A DNA stretch of 64,000 nt from Microbacterium sediminis (GTDB taxonomy: Bacteria; Actinomycetota; Actinomycetes; Actinomycetales; Microbacteriaceae), in assembly GCF_004564075.1 (NCBI RefSeq), contig NZ_CP038256.1:1984001-2048000 (forward strand), written 5' to 3'. Position 1 is the first letter of the stretch. Every line of letters begins with the position of its first letter. The position numbers and the translations under genes were made by a program. This document shows positions 45,722 to 54,530 of this stretch, piece by piece. The notes under the pieces are model-generated. The model was given only the letters and a program-made list of their open reading frames with translations. It made no database searches and was not told the origin of the DNA.

Positions 45722-46890
45722 CGGCGCTGGAGGCGCCCGCCGAGCCCGGCGCGCCCTCGCGCGCCCGGCGGGCGTGGGCCTGGGTCGTGCTCGTCGCCGG
45801 CGTCATCGTGATCGGCAGCCTGCTCGCGCTCATCACCGTGCCCGAGTGGCGCGACAAGGGGGTGCTCGATCCCGAGGGCCCCGGTCCCGACGGGGCGATG
45901 GCGCTCGCGCGGATGCTCGAGGACCAGGGCGTGGATCTCACCGTCGCGCGCACCCGCGGCGAGGCCGCGGCCGCGCTGACCGGCGGGGCGACCCTCGCGA
46001 TCGGCCCGACGCTCTTCCTCTCGGACGCGGCGCTGCGCGACATCGCCACCTCGGCCGAGCGGACCGTGCTCCTCGACGCCGGCGCCCGCGACGCCGAGCT
46101 GTTCTTCGGCGCCACCGATCCCGCGGGCGCAGCCGCCGGCGCCGTCGCGCCCTCGTGCGACCTGCCCGCGGCCGAGCGCGCGGGCGAGGTCGAACCGGGC
46201 CGCCTGTTCGCCCGCGGCGACGCGGCGACGGCCTGCTACCCGGGCGGCGACGGCGGCTTCGGGATGCTGGCGGGCGAGGCGGACGGGACCGACATCGTCC
46301 TGCTCGATGCGGCCTCGCTCTTCGCCAACGATCGCCTGGCGACGGGCGGCAACGCGGCGCTCGGTCTGAACCTCCTCGGCGAGGACGAGCGCCTCGTCTG
46401 GTACGTGCCGAGCATGGTCGACATCGATCCGGCCGACGCGCCCGACACGCTCGGCTCGCTCACGCCGCGGTGGCTCACCCCCGCGATCGTGCTGCTCCTG
46501 GCCGCCGTCGTCGCCGCCGGCGTGTGGCAGGGGCGCCGCTTCGGGCCGCTCGTGGCCGAGGACCTGCCCGTCACCGTGCGCGGCAGCGAGACCCTCGAGG
46601 GCCGCGCCCGCCTGTACCAGCGGGCCGCCGACCCGCGCCATGCCGCCGATCTGCTGCGCCGCGGCGCGATCGCCCGCCTCGCCAAGCGCCTCGCGCTGCC
46701 GGCGAGCGCCACCGCCGAGGAGGTCGCCGCCGCCGCCGCGCTGCGGATCGGCCGCCACCCGTCCCGCATCCTCGAGACGCTGTCCGAGCAGCCCGCCTCC
46801 GACGCGGACCTCGTGGCCTTCGGCGAGCGCCTGCGCGAGCTGGAGACCGCCGTGGAATCCCCTGGCCCCTCCGAAAGGAACGCCCGATGA
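45718..46890 (+). CDS. DUF4350 domain-containing membrane protein
   Basis: The 390-residue protein has a first membrane helix at about residues 20-42 and then an extracytoplasmic DUF4350 domain (DPEGPGPDGAMALARMLEDQG, with a fold like glutamine-amidotransferase relatives). A second helix lies near residue 260 (LTPAIVLLLAAVVAAGVWQG) before a ~120-residue cytoplasmic helical tail. Starts and stops overlap both neighbours by 4 nt. In actinobacteria this protein is a constant member of the MoxR/DUF58 operon. Its role is unknown. Confidence 0.9.
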   Translation: MTALEAPAEPGAPSRARRAWAWVVLVAGVIVIGSLLALITVPEWRDKGVLDPEGPGPDGAMALARMLEDQGVDLTVARTRGEAAAALTGGATLAIGPTLFLSDAALRDIATSAERTVLLDAGARDAELFFGATDPAGAAAGAVAPSCDLPAAERAGEVEPGRLFARGDAATACYPGGDGGFGMLAGEADGTDIVLLDAASLFANDRLATGGNAALGLNLLGEDERLVWYVPSMVDIDPADAPDTLGSLTPRWLTPAIVLLLAAVVAAGVWQGRRFGPLVAEDLPVTVRGSETLEGRARLYQRAADPRHAADLLRRGAIARLAKRLALPASATAEEVAAAAALRIGRHPSRILETLSEQPASDADLVAFGERLRELETAVESPGPSERNAR

Positions 46891-47891
46891 CCGACATCCC
46901 TCCCCGTCCCGACCTGCCGCCCGCCCAGGCCGCTCCCCGCGACGAGCAGACCGACCTGCGTCAGGCGATCGCGCGCGTGCGCGACGAGGTGGGCAAGGCC
47001 GTCGTCGGTCAGGAGGGCGCGGTGAGCGGGCTGCTCATCGCGCTCCTCGCCCGCGGCCACGTGCTGCTCGAGGGCGTGCCGGGCGTGGCCAAGACCCTCA
47101 TGGTGCGCACCTTCAGCCGCGCCCTGGGGCTCGACACCAAGCGCGTGCAGTTCACCCCCGACCTCATGCCGGGCGATGTGTCGGGCTCGCTCATCTACGA
47201 CGCGAAGTCGGGCGAGTTCGAGTTCCGCGAGGGGCCCGTGTTCACGAACATCCTGCTCGCCGACGAGATCAACCGCACGCCTCCCAAGACCCAGTCGGCG
47301 CTGCTGGAGGCGATGGAGGAGCGCCAGGTCTCGGCCGACGGCGTGACCCGCCCGCTGCCCGACCCGTTCCTCGTGTGCGCGACCCAGAACCCCATCGAGC
47401 ACGAGGGCACCTACACGCTGCCCGAGGCCCAGCTGGACCGCTTCATGATCAAGCTCGTCATCGACGTCCCCCAGCGCGACGCGGAGGTTGCGGTGCTGCG
47501 CAGGCACGCCGACGGCTTCTCGCCCCGCGCCCTGACCGATGTGCGCGCGGTGGTGTCGGCGGCGGAGATCCGCGCCGCCCAAGACGCCGCCGCTCAGGTG
47601 ACCGCCACCGACGACGTGCTCGCCTACATCGTGGACCTCGCCCGCGCGACGCGGCAGAGCCCGTCGGTGCAGGTGGGCGCGAGCCCCCGCGCCTCGACCG
47701 CGCTGCTGGCCGCCGCCAAGGCCTGGGCCTGGCTCGGCGGCTACCCGGCGATCACGCCCGACCACGTGCAGGCGATGCTCGTGCCGGTGTGGCGCCACCG
47801 CATCCAGCTGCGCCCCGACGCCGAGATCGAGGGCGTCTCGGTCGACGCCGTGCTCCACTCGGTGCTGCAGCAGACCCGCGTCCCCATCTGA
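46887..47891 (+). CDS. MoxR-type AAA+ ATPase
   Basis: The 334-residue AAA+ protein of the MoxR family has Walker A EGVPGVAKT (about residue 65), Walker B LLADEINRTPPK, the sensor I Asn in CATQNPIEHEGTYTLPEAQLDRFM, and an arginine-rich lid (VPVWRHRIQLRPD). Such ATPases act as chaperones that activate partner proteins with VWA domains. The partner is probably the DUF58 product encoded 3 bp downstream. ATG 46887 has GAAAGGAA upstream and overlaps the preceding stop. Confidence 0.96.
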   Translation: MTDIPPRPDLPPAQAAPRDEQTDLRQAIARVRDEVGKAVVGQEGAVSGLLIALLARGHVLLEGVPGVAKTLMVRTFSRALGLDTKRVQFTPDLMPGDVSGSLIYDAKSGEFEFREGPVFTNILLADEINRTPPKTQSALLEAMEERQVSADGVTRPLPDPFLVCATQNPIEHEGTYTLPEAQLDRFMIKLVIDVPQRDAEVAVLRRHADGFSPRALTDVRAVVSAAEIRAAQDAAAQVTATDDVLAYIVDLARATRQSPSVQVGASPRASTALLAAAKAWAWLGGYPAITPDHVQAMLVPVWRHRIQLRPDAEIEGVSVDAVLHSVLQQTRVPI

Positions 47892-47894
47892 TCG

Positions 47895-49205
47895 ATGTAC
47901 GTCTCGGGCCGTCTGCCGATCCTCGTCGCCGTGGGCGTCGTCCCCGTCGTGCTGCTGAGCGCGCTGGGGGCGCAGCCGTGGCTGCTCGCGCTCGGCTGGC
48001 TCGCGGTGTGCGGCGTGCTCACGGCCGCCGACGTGCTGCTCGCGCCCGACCCGCGCGCCCTGCGGGTCTCGCGCGAGGTGCCGCGGCGCGTGTCGCTCGG
48101 CGAGAGCGCGCTCACGCGCGTGCGCTTCGGCAACCCCACGCGCCGGCGCATCCGCGGTCTCGTGCGGGACGCCTGGCAGCCCACCGCGGGCGCGCCGACG
48201 CAGCGCCAGCGGATCGACGTGCCGCCGGGCGAATCGCGCACGATCGCGGTGCCGCTGCGCCCGCGGCGCCGCGGCGAGCTGCGCAGCGAGTTCCTCGTGG
48301 TGCGCTCCCCCGGCCCCCTCGGGATCGCCGGCAGCCAGAAGCGGATCGTCCACGCCGGCGCGATCCGCGTGCTGCCGCCGTTCCGCGCGCGCAAGCACCT
48401 GCCCAGCCGGATCGCCCGGCTGCGCGAGCTCGACGGCAACACGAGCGTGCAGGTGCGCGGCCAGGGCACCGAGTTCGACTCGCTGCGCGAGTACGTCCGC
48501 GGCGACGACGTGCGCTCGATCGACTGGCGGGCCACCGCGCGCGCGTCGACCACCATGCTGCGCACGTGGCGGCCCGAGCGCGACCGCCACGTCGTGATCC
48601 TCATCGACACCGGGCGCACGGCCGCGACCCGCGTGGACGACGGCACGCGCCTCGAGGCCGCATTCGAGGCGGCGCTGCTGCTCGCCGCCCTCGCCAACCG
48701 CGCCGGCGACCACGTGCATCTCGTCGCCTTCGACCGCGTGGTGCGCGCGCGGGTGACCGGCATCGACGGGCCCGCGCTCCTGCCGGCGCTCATCGATGCG
48801 CTGGCGCCGGTCGAGGCGCAGCTGATCGACACCGACTGGGACGCCGCGTTCGCCCAGGCCCGCGCGCTGTACGCGCGCCCCTCGCTGTTCGTCGTGCTCA
48901 CGGCTCAGGAGGCGCCCGACGCCTCGCGCGGCTTCCTCGGCACGCTCCCGACCATGGTCCGGGCCGGCACCGTGGTGCTCGTGGGCACCGCGACGGACGG
49001 CGGCCTGACGACGATCGCGCGGACCCGCGGCGACGTCGACGCGCTCTACCGCGCGGCCGCCGCCGAGGCCACGCTCGCGTCGGCCGGGCGCGTGACCGCG
49101 GCGATCGAGCGCGCGGGCGCCGAGGCGCTGTCGGACGATCCGGAGTCGCTCCCGCCGCGCATCGCCGATCGCTACCTCGCGCTGAAGAAGGCGGGCCGGC
49201 TGTAG
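47895..49205 (+). CDS. DUF58 domain-containing protein (VWA-like)
   Basis: This 436-residue protein has two N-terminal membrane helices (residues 5-45) and a beta-rich middle. The DUF58 core follows: GTEFDSLREYVRGDDVRSIDW and then a von Willebrand A-like domain starting VVILIDTGR. The MIDAS here reads D-T-G-R-T rather than D-x-S-x-S, so metal binding may be weak. It is the last gene of the operon. MoxR and DUF58 pairs are linked to envelope stress and assembly of large complexes, but no substrate is known in this group. Confidence 0.93.
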   Translation: MYVSGRLPILVAVGVVPVVLLSALGAQPWLLALGWLAVCGVLTAADVLLAPDPRALRVSREVPRRVSLGESALTRVRFGNPTRRRIRGLVRDAWQPTAGAPTQRQRIDVPPGESRTIAVPLRPRRRGELRSEFLVVRSPGPLGIAGSQKRIVHAGAIRVLPPFRARKHLPSRIARLRELDGNTSVQVRGQGTEFDSLREYVRGDDVRSIDWRATARASTTMLRTWRPERDRHVVILIDTGRTAATRVDDGTRLEAAFEAALLLAALANRAGDHVHLVAFDRVVRARVTGIDGPALLPALIDALAPVEAQLIDTDWDAAFAQARALYARPSLFVVLTAQEAPDASRGFLGTLPTMVRAGTVVLVGTATDGGLTTIARTRGDVDALYRAAAAEATLASAGRVTAAIERAGAEALSDDPESLPPRIADRYLALKKAGRL

Positions 49206-49241
49206 CGGCGAGCCGCGCCCGGCGAGCGCCGCGAGTTTTTC

Positions 49242-49252
49242 TGAATGACTCA
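49242..49252. promoter_or_regulatory. Imperfect palindrome in the Fur-katA promoter
   Basis: TGAATGACTCA (symmetric at 8 of 11 positions) lies just upstream of the -10 element of the Fur gene, in an AT-rich island. The position fits an operator for the regulator itself. Confidence 0.4.
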
Positions 49253-49259
49253 AATCAAG

Positions 49260-49265
49260 TAGACT
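49260..49265 (+). promoter_or_regulatory. -10 element of the Fur-katA operon (leaderless)
   Basis: TAGACT is followed by 7 nt and ATG 49273. Confidence 0.6.
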
Positions 49266-49272
49266 CGGGGCG

Positions 49273-49734
49273 ATGATCCCCGACGTCCACGACGGCGTTC
49301 GCGACGAGGCCTTCGACGCGACGCAGGCACTGCGCGCCACCGGTCTGCGCGTGACCTCGCAGCGCATCGCCGTGCTCGAGGCGCTCGCCGGACGGCCCCA
49401 CGCCGCGGTCGACGAGCTGCACGCCGCGGTGAGCGAGCAGATCCCCGGCATCGCGCTGCAGACCGTCCACGGCATCGTCAACGACCTCACCGACGCCGGC
49501 ATCGCGCAGCGCGTGAGCCTGCCGGGAGCGCCCAGCGCGCTCTACGAACTCGGCCGCAACGACAACCACCACCACCTGCAGTGCGTCGTGTGCGGCAAGG
49601 TCGAGGACGTCCCCTGCGTCGTCGGCGCGGCCCCCTGCCTGCACCCCTCCCACGATCACGGCATGCGCGTCCTCGAGGCGAGCGTGACGTTCCGTGCCAT
49701 CTGTCCCGAATGTGAAAGGAACGGCAATGGCTGA
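49273..49734 (+). CDS. Fur-family regulator (CatR/FurA-like), peroxide sensor
   Basis: The 153-residue Fur-family repressor has an N-terminal winged helix ([15 protein letters not shown], then [15 protein letters not shown]). The C-terminal metal domain has [10 protein letters not shown] and AICPEC, giving the two CxxC zinc sites. It overlaps katA by 8 nt and is translated just before it. This arrangement is that of FurA/CatR, which represses its own operon with the catalase and is inactivated by peroxide. A Mn/Fe regulatory site is expected but cannot be proved here. The promoter is leaderless. Confidence 0.93.
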   Translation: MIPDVHDGVRDEAFDATQALRATGLRVTSQRIAVLEALAGRPHAAVDELHAAVSEQIPGIALQTVHGIVNDLTDAGIAQRVSLPGAPSALYELGRNDNHHHLQCVVCGKVEDVPCVVGAAPCLHPSHDHGMRVLEASVTFRAICPECERNGNG

Positions 49735-51226
49735 CATCTCGTACACCACCACCCAGACCGGAACCCCGGTCGCGAGCGACGAGTACTCGCTCACCACCGG
49801 CCCGGACGGCGTCACCGCGCTGCACGACCGCTACCTCGTCGAGAAGCTGGCGTCGTTCAACCGCGAGCGCGTGCCGGAGCGCAACCCGCACGCGAAGGGC
49901 GGCGGCGCGTTCGGAACGTTCACCGTGACCGAGGACGTCTCGGCCTACACCCGCGCCGCGGTGTTCCAGCCCGGCGCCGAGGCCGAGGTGCTGCTGCGCT
50001 TCTCGTCGGTCGCCGGCGAGCAGGGCTCCCCCGACACGTGGCGCGACGTGCGCGGCTTCGCGCTGCGCTTCTACACCACCGAGGGCAACCTCGACATCGT
50101 GGGCAACAACACCCCGATCTTCTTCCTGCGCGACGCCATGAAGTTCCCCGACTTCATCCACTCGCAGAAGCGCACGGGCGCCTCGGGCCTGCGCAACGCC
50201 GACATGCAGTGGGACTTCTGGACCCTCTCGCCCGAGTCGGCCCACCAGGTCACCTACCTCATGGGCGACCGCGGCCTGTCGAAGTCGTGGCGTCACCTCA
50301 ACGGCTATGGCTCGCACACGTACCAGTGGGTCAACGCCGCGGGCGAGCGCTTCTGGGTGCAGTACCACTTCATCTCGAAGCAGGGCGTGGAGCACATGTC
50401 GGCCGCCGACGCCGAGCGCATCGCAGGCGAGGACGCCGACTACTACCGTCGCGACCTCTACAACAGCATCGCGGCCGGCGACTTCCCGACCTGGGAGGTC
50501 AAGGTCCAGGTCATGCCCTACGAGGATGCGAAGACCTACCGCTTCAACCCGTTCGACATGACCAAGGTGTGGCCGCACGCGGACTACCCGCTCATCAAGG
50601 TCGGCGAGTTCACGCTCAACCGCAACCCGCAGAACTTCTTCGCCGAGATCGAGCAGGCCGCGTTCTCGCCGGGCAACCAGGTCCCGGGCACCGGCATCTC
50701 GCCCGACAAGATGCTCATGGCGCGCGTGTTCTCGTACCCCGACGCGCAGCGCTACCGCATCGGCACCAACTACAACCAGCTGCCGGTGAACCAGCCGCAC
50801 GCCGCGCCCGCCTTCACGTACATGCACCAGGGCAACATGGCGTACCACTTCAACTCGGCCGACACCCCCGTGTACGCCCCGAACTCGTTCGGCTACCCGC
50901 ACGCGGCGCCCGAGCGTGCCGTCGAGGCGTCGTGGGAGGCCGACGGCGAGCTGGTGCGCAGCGCCTACTCGCTGCACAGCGAGGACGACGACTTCGGCCA
51001 GGCCCGCACCCTCTACAACGACGTGTTCGACGAGGGCGCCAAGGACCGCTTCCACGAGACGCTGGCCGGCCAGTACTCGGCGCTGACGGTCGAGGCCGTC
51101 AAGGAGCGCTTCTTCTGGTACTGGGGCCAGGTCGACGAGAAGATCGTCGCCGGCATCAAGGCCAAGCTGGCCGCGCAGGGCGCGAACGAGGCCGACCCGA
51201 TCGGCTACGAGGCCGTCACGGCCTGA
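49727..51226 (+). CDS. katA: Clade-type monofunctional heme catalase
   Basis: The 499-residue small-subunit catalase has [16 protein letters not shown] with the distal His (usual VVHAKG here NPHAKG). It also has the conserved Asn in [15 protein letters not shown] and the heme-ligand Tyr in [16 protein letters not shown]. The length fits clade 3 enzymes. It is a cytoplasmic enzyme that converts H2O2 to water and O2. ATG 49727 has GAAAGGA upstream and lies inside the end of the Fur gene. A terminator follows at 51240-51274, so aqp is separate. It has no secretion signal. Confidence 0.96.
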   Translation: MADISYTTTQTGTPVASDEYSLTTGPDGVTALHDRYLVEKLASFNRERVPERNPHAKGGGAFGTFTVTEDVSAYTRAAVFQPGAEAEVLLRFSSVAGEQGSPDTWRDVRGFALRFYTTEGNLDIVGNNTPIFFLRDAMKFPDFIHSQKRTGASGLRNADMQWDFWTLSPESAHQVTYLMGDRGLSKSWRHLNGYGSHTYQWVNAAGERFWVQYHFISKQGVEHMSAADAERIAGEDADYYRRDLYNSIAAGDFPTWEVKVQVMPYEDAKTYRFNPFDMTKVWPHADYPLIKVGEFTLNRNPQNFFAEIEQAAFSPGNQVPGTGISPDKMLMARVFSYPDAQRYRIGTNYNQLPVNQPHAAPAFTYMHQGNMAYHFNSADTPVYAPNSFGYPHAAPERAVEASWEADGELVRSAYSLHSEDDDFGQARTLYNDVFDEGAKDRFHETLAGQYSALTVEAVKERFFWYWGQVDEKIVAGIKAKLAAQGANEADPIGYEAVTA

Positions 51227-51239
51227 TCGACACCACCCG

Positions 51240-51274
51240 GAAGGGGCGGACGGGATCATCCCGCCCGCCCCTTC
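51240..51274 (+). terminator. Terminator of the Fur-katA operon
   Basis: A 15-bp GC stem with one mismatch (51240-51254 with 51260-51274) and a 5-nt loop starts 14 nt after the katA stop. Confidence 0.8.
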
Positions 51275-51378
51275 GTCGTGTCGACACGCGATCGGGGAAT
51301 GCTTGCCTCCCTGGGAGCCAGCTGGGACGATGCGGAGCGAGAGCAGTATCGGCATCACTCACTCCGAAGGAGACCGCC

Positions 51379-52167
51379 ATGTCCGATCCGAATCCCGAGA
51401 CCCCCGTCGAGCCCACCGAGCTCGCCCACACCCCGCCGCCCGCGCCCACCACGACGGCGAAGCTCGTCGCCGAGGGGTTCGGCACGCTGCTGCTCGTGCT
51501 CGGCGGCGTCGGCACGGCGGTGTTCGCCTCCAACCTCTTCGTCGACGGCGGATCGACCGGCACCGTCTATGCCGCCGTCGCGCTCGCGTTCGGCCTCACC
51601 GTCGTGGTCGGCGCCTACGCGTTCGGTCCGATCTCGGGCGGCCACTTCAACCCCGCCGTGACGCTCGGCCTCGCGGCGGCGGGCCGCTTCCCCTGGCGCG
51701 ACGCGCTGGGCTACATCGTCGCGCAGGTCGTGGGCGGCATCGTGGCCACCACGCTCCTCGTCCTCGTCGGGCTGTTCGGGCCGGAGGGGTGGCTCACCAC
51801 CGCCCAGGAGGGCGGCTTCGCGAGCAACGGCTGGGGCGAGCTGTCGCCCGGCGGGTTCGGCATCATGGCCGCCATCATCATCGAGGTCGTGCTCACGGGC
51901 ATCTTCCTGCTCGTGATCCTCGGCGTCACCCACCCCACGCGCGGCACCCCGCTCGCCGGCCTCGCGATCGGCCTCACGCTCGCGCTCATCCACTACATCT
52001 CGATCCCGGTGGACAACACCTCGGTCAACCCCGCCCGCTCCATCGCGGCGGCGATCTACGGCGGCGGCGACGCGCTCGCGCAGCTGTGGGTGTTCATCGT
52101 GTTCCCGATCGTCGGCGGCATGCTCGCCGGCTTCGCCTACAAGGCGCTGTTCGACGGCGCCAAGTAG
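51379..52167 (+). CDS. aqpZ: Aquaporin, MIP family
   Basis: The 262-residue channel has six membrane helices and the two half-helix motifs: HFNPAVT near residue 90 and SVNPARS near residue 220. The second retains the Asn-Pro-Ala core and the Arg of the selectivity filter. The AqpZ-like filter suggests water selectivity, but peroxide permeation is possible. A Pro/Thr-rich N-terminal lead of ~28 residues precedes the first helix. ATG 51379 has GAAGGAG 5 nt upstream. Its place directly after katA suggests a link with peroxide handling, which is inference. Confidence 0.93.
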   Translation: MSDPNPETPVEPTELAHTPPPAPTTTAKLVAEGFGTLLLVLGGVGTAVFASNLFVDGGSTGTVYAAVALAFGLTVVVGAYAFGPISGGHFNPAVTLGLAAAGRFPWRDALGYIVAQVVGGIVATTLLVLVGLFGPEGWLTTAQEGGFASNGWGELSPGGFGIMAAIIIEVVLTGIFLLVILGVTHPTRGTPLAGLAIGLTLALIHYISIPVDNTSVNPARSIAAAIYGGGDALAQLWVFIVFPIVGGMLAGFAYKALFDGAK

Positions 52168-52174
52168 CCCCGGG

Positions 52175-52217
52175 GCGGAGTCGAGAGCGGGCTTCAAGCC
52201 CGCGCTCTCGACTCCGC
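52175..52217 (+). terminator. Hairpin after aqpZ
   Basis: A ~20-bp stem (52175-52194 with 52196-52217, one 2-nt bulge) follows the stop by 7 nt and overlaps the start of the repeat element at 52204. Confidence 0.7.
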
Positions 52218-52268
52218 TTCGCTGCGCTCGAGCCGTCTCCGCTCGCTTCGCTCGGTCGACGAGCCGTG
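52204..52268 (+). repeat. Palindrome-rich intergenic repeat, copy 2
   Basis: A shortened 65-bp copy of the element at 28221-28299, in the same orientation: ctctcgactccgc at its start, ggtcgacgagccgtg at its end. Confidence 0.8.
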
Positions 52269-52308
52269 CGTGGCTCCGGCTCGTGAGCGGACCCGAGCCC
52301 GTTGCGAT

Positions 52309-52385
52309 CACGGCTCGTCGACCGGAGCGCGCAGCGCGGAGCGGAGACGGGTCGAGCGGAGCCGCGAAGCGGCGCAGTCGAGACC
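52309..52385 (-). repeat. Palindrome-rich intergenic repeat, copy 3 (inverted)
   Basis: A 77-bp inverted copy of the same element. With copy 2 it makes a large inverted repeat around 52269-52308, placed between convergent aqpZ and the SpoIIM-like gene. Confidence 0.8.
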
Positions 52386-52405
52386 GGGGTGACGCCCGAA
52401 CGGCG

Positions 52406-53401
52406 TCAGCCGGCGACGAGGCGCGGGGTGCCGGCCTCGTACTCGGTGAGGTCGCCGGTCTGGCCCGCCCGCGCGGCGCGGCGGCCGACGACGAGCATGT
52501 ACACGAGGAACACGGCCAGCGCGAGGGTGCCGATCCCGATCTTCAGCGCCCAGGGCCAGTCCTGTCGCGTGACCCAGCCCTCGACCACGCCCGACAGCGC
52601 GAGCGAGAGCACGAGGCCGACCGCGACGGTCGCCAGCGCGCGCCCCTCCGAGGCGAGCGCGTCAAGGCGCGTGCGGCGGCCGGGTGCGACCCACGCCCAG
52701 AACATGTGCAGGCCGGCGGCGCAGGCCACGAAGATGCTCGTCATCTCGAGCTGCCCGTGCGGGAGGATGTAGAGCACGAAGTCGGCGCCGCGATCGTAGG
52801 CGAACATGATCGCGCCCGAGGTGCCCAGGCCCACCGCGTTCTGCACGAACACGTAGGCGGGCCAGATGCCGGTCACGCCGAACAGCACGCACTGCGCGGC
52901 GATCCAGGCGTTGTTCGTCCACACCAGGGCCCCGAAGGCCAGCTCGCTGTGCTCGCTGTAGTACGCCACGAAGTCCTCGTTCGCGTACTGCTCGAGCTGC
53001 CAGTCCTCGCCGAGGGTCGCCACGAGCACCGGATCGCGGGCGATCCACGCGGCGGTGACGGCCACGATGGCGACGAACGCGAGGGTGACGGCGAGCGTCG
53101 TCCACCGCAGCCGGTACAGCGCCGCCGGCAGCTGGTGCACGAAGAAGCGCGGGATCTGCCGCAGCACGTTGTCGGGCGATCCCGTCAGGCGCAGCCGGGA
53201 GCGGGCGAGGATCGTCGAGACGTGATCGCCCTGCGGGGTGCGCCCCGCGGAGGTCTTGATGTCGGCGAGGTCGGCCGAGGCCGACTGGTAGCGGGCGATG
53301 AACTCGTCCACCTGATCGCCCGACAGACCGCGGGCGCGGGCGAGCTCTTCGAGGCGCCGCCACTCCTCGCGCCGGGCCGAGGTGAGCGCGTCGAGGTCCA
53401 C
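52406..53401 (-). CDS. Stage II sporulation protein M-like membrane protein
   Basis: The 331-residue SpoIIM-family (DUF95) protein has a soluble N-terminal helical domain (about 90 residues: VDLDALTSARREEWRRLEEL, SASADLADIKTSAGRTPQGD) and then about five hydrophobic helices including AYDRGADFVLYILPHGQLEMTSIF. In spore-formers SpoIIM helps peptidoglycan remodelling; actinobacterial homologues have no known role. I chose GTG 53401 because TATAGT lies 7 nt before it. ATG 53419 is upstream of the -10 element and is therefore unlikely to be the start. It is divergent from the RDD gene. Confidence 0.9.
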   Translation of the reverse strand: MDLDALTSARREEWRRLEELARARGLSGDQVDEFIARYQSASADLADIKTSAGRTPQGDHVSTILARSRLRLTGSPDNVLRQIPRFFVHQLPAALYRLRWTTLAVTLAFVAIVAVTAAWIARDPVLVATLGEDWQLEQYANEDFVAYYSEHSELAFGALVWTNNAWIAAQCVLFGVTGIWPAYVFVQNAVGLGTSGAIMFAYDRGADFVLYILPHGQLEMTSIFVACAAGLHMFWAWVAPGRRTRLDALASEGRALATVAVGLVLSLALSGVVEGWVTRQDWPWALKIGIGTLALAVFLVYMLVVGRRAARAGQTGDLTEYEAGTPRLVAG

Positions 53402-53408
53402 CTGCTTG

Positions 53409-53414
53409 ACTATA
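53409..53414 (-). promoter_or_regulatory. -10 element of the SpoIIM-like gene (leaderless)
   Basis: TATAGT is followed by 7 nt and GTG 53401. It lies 4 bp from the start of the divergent RDD gene. Confidence 0.5.
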
Positions 53415-53417
53415 CGC

Positions 53418-54251
53418 ATGTCGCAGGCCACGCCGTCCCCCGTGCCGGGCCGCCCGATCGTGCGGCGGCAGCTGGACCATGACGAGGTGCTCACGGGCGA
53501 GGCCGTCGCCCTCGACGTGCAGCCGATCGGGCTGCTCCTGCGCGCGGCGGGCGCGGCGATCGACCTCGTCGCCTCGGTCCTGCTGTTCCTGGCGTTCGCC
53601 TTCTTCGTCGGCTTCCTCGCCGCCGAGGGCCTGATCGATCAGGCGGGCATGCAGATCTCGATGATCGTCATGCTCGTCCTCGTCGTCGTGGCCGTTCCCG
53701 CCGCCGTCGAGACCCTCAGCCGCGGGCGCAGCCTCGGCAAGCTCGCGGTGGGCGGCCGCATCGTCCGGGCCGATGGCGGGGCGATCGGCTTCCGCCACGC
53801 CTTCATCCGCGCGCTCCTCGGCGTGCTCGAGATCTTCATGACGCTCGGCTCGGTCGCGCTCATCGTCGGCATGTTCACCCCGCGCGCGCAGCGACTGGGC
53901 GATCTCGTGGCGGGCACCTACGCGGAGCGCACGCGGACCCCCGCCCTGCCGCCGTCCGAGCGCGCGCTGCCGGCCGGCATGGAGGGCTGGGCGGCGATCG
54001 CCGACGTCGCGCGGATCCCGGATCGGCTGGGCCGCCGGCTGACGCAGTTCGTCGCGGGGGCCGACGCGATGGTTCCCGGCTCGCGCGCCCGGGTGGCGGC
54101 CGAGCTGGCCGACGACCTGCGCCCGTTCGTCGCGCCGATCCCGCCCGTCGACCCGGAGATCCTCGTCCGCTCCGTCGTGGCGGTCCGCCGCGACCGCGAG
54201 CTGCGGGCGCTGGCGTTGCAGGCCGAACGCGTGGCCGCGCTCACCCGCTGA
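53418..54251 (+). CDS. RDD family membrane protein
   Basis: This 277-residue RDD-family protein has membrane helices near residues 38-62 and 78-100 (ISMIVMLVLVVVAVPAAVETL). The family signature region is around SLGKLAVGGRIVRADGG, followed by a third helix and a ~110-residue cytoplasmic helical tail. The conserved Arg-Asp-Asp residues are not all obvious. RDD proteins are implicated in ion transport in a few cases; the role here is unknown. It is normally next to the SpoIIM-like gene and belongs with the MoxR/DUF58 set. The start (ATG 53418) is the least certain part. Confidence 0.85.
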   Translation: MSQATPSPVPGRPIVRRQLDHDEVLTGEAVALDVQPIGLLLRAAGAAIDLVASVLLFLAFAFFVGFLAAEGLIDQAGMQISMIVMLVLVVVAVPAAVETLSRGRSLGKLAVGGRIVRADGGAIGFRHAFIRALLGVLEIFMTLGSVALIVGMFTPRAQRLGDLVAGTYAERTRTPALPPSERALPAGMEGWAAIADVARIPDRLGRRLTQFVAGADAMVPGSRARVAAELADDLRPFVAPIPPVDPEILVRSVVAVRRDRELRALALQAERVAALTR

Positions 54252-54266
54252 CGGCGCCGCCGCGGC

Positions 54267-54467
54267 TCAGACGAGCGTCGCGTGCCGGATGACGGTCCAG
54301 CCCTGGGGCACCGACATCCGCTCGGTGTGGATGGCGCACAGATCGTGCGCATGCGGGTCGTTGCCCGCGCCGAGCGGCCCGAGCGCCGCCATCTGATCGC
54401 CGTAGTCGTACGTCAGCGTCGTCACGGCCTCGCGGGCGCAGCCCACCTTCGAGCACAGTCGTTCCAT
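54267..54467 (-). CDS. DUF3499 family protein
   Basis: The 66-residue protein has C-x4-C (CSKVGC) at the start and a DLCAIHTERMSVPQGW block, the hallmark of DUF3499, which has a probable zinc site. It is shorter than many homologues, which carry a C-terminal extension. ATG 54467 has a TAGGGT -10 element 8 nt upstream and GGTGGAT within that gap. In actinobacteria DUF3499 lies next to the metallopeptidase-like gene and to manB/manA, as here. The function is unknown. Confidence 0.85.
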   Translation of the reverse strand: MERLCSKVGCAREAVTTLTYDYGDQMAALGPLGAGNDPHAHDLCAIHTERMSVPQGWTVIRHATLV

Positions 54468-54518
54468 CTCGATCCACCCTAGGCGCCGTCGGCCGCGACG
54501 CCCGGCGCCCACGCCGCG

Positions 54519-54524
54519 TAGGCT
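54519..54524 (+). promoter_or_regulatory. -10 element of the metallopeptidase-like gene (leaderless)
   Basis: TAGGCT is followed by 6 nt and ATG 54531. Confidence 0.55.
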
Positions 54525-54530
54525 TTCCCC

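Noticed and set aside
53417..53420. Overlapping divergent start codons (CATG) for the SpoIIM-like and RDD genes
   Set aside because: The minus-strand -10 element lies downstream of that ATG, so the SpoIIM-like start is more likely GTG 53401.
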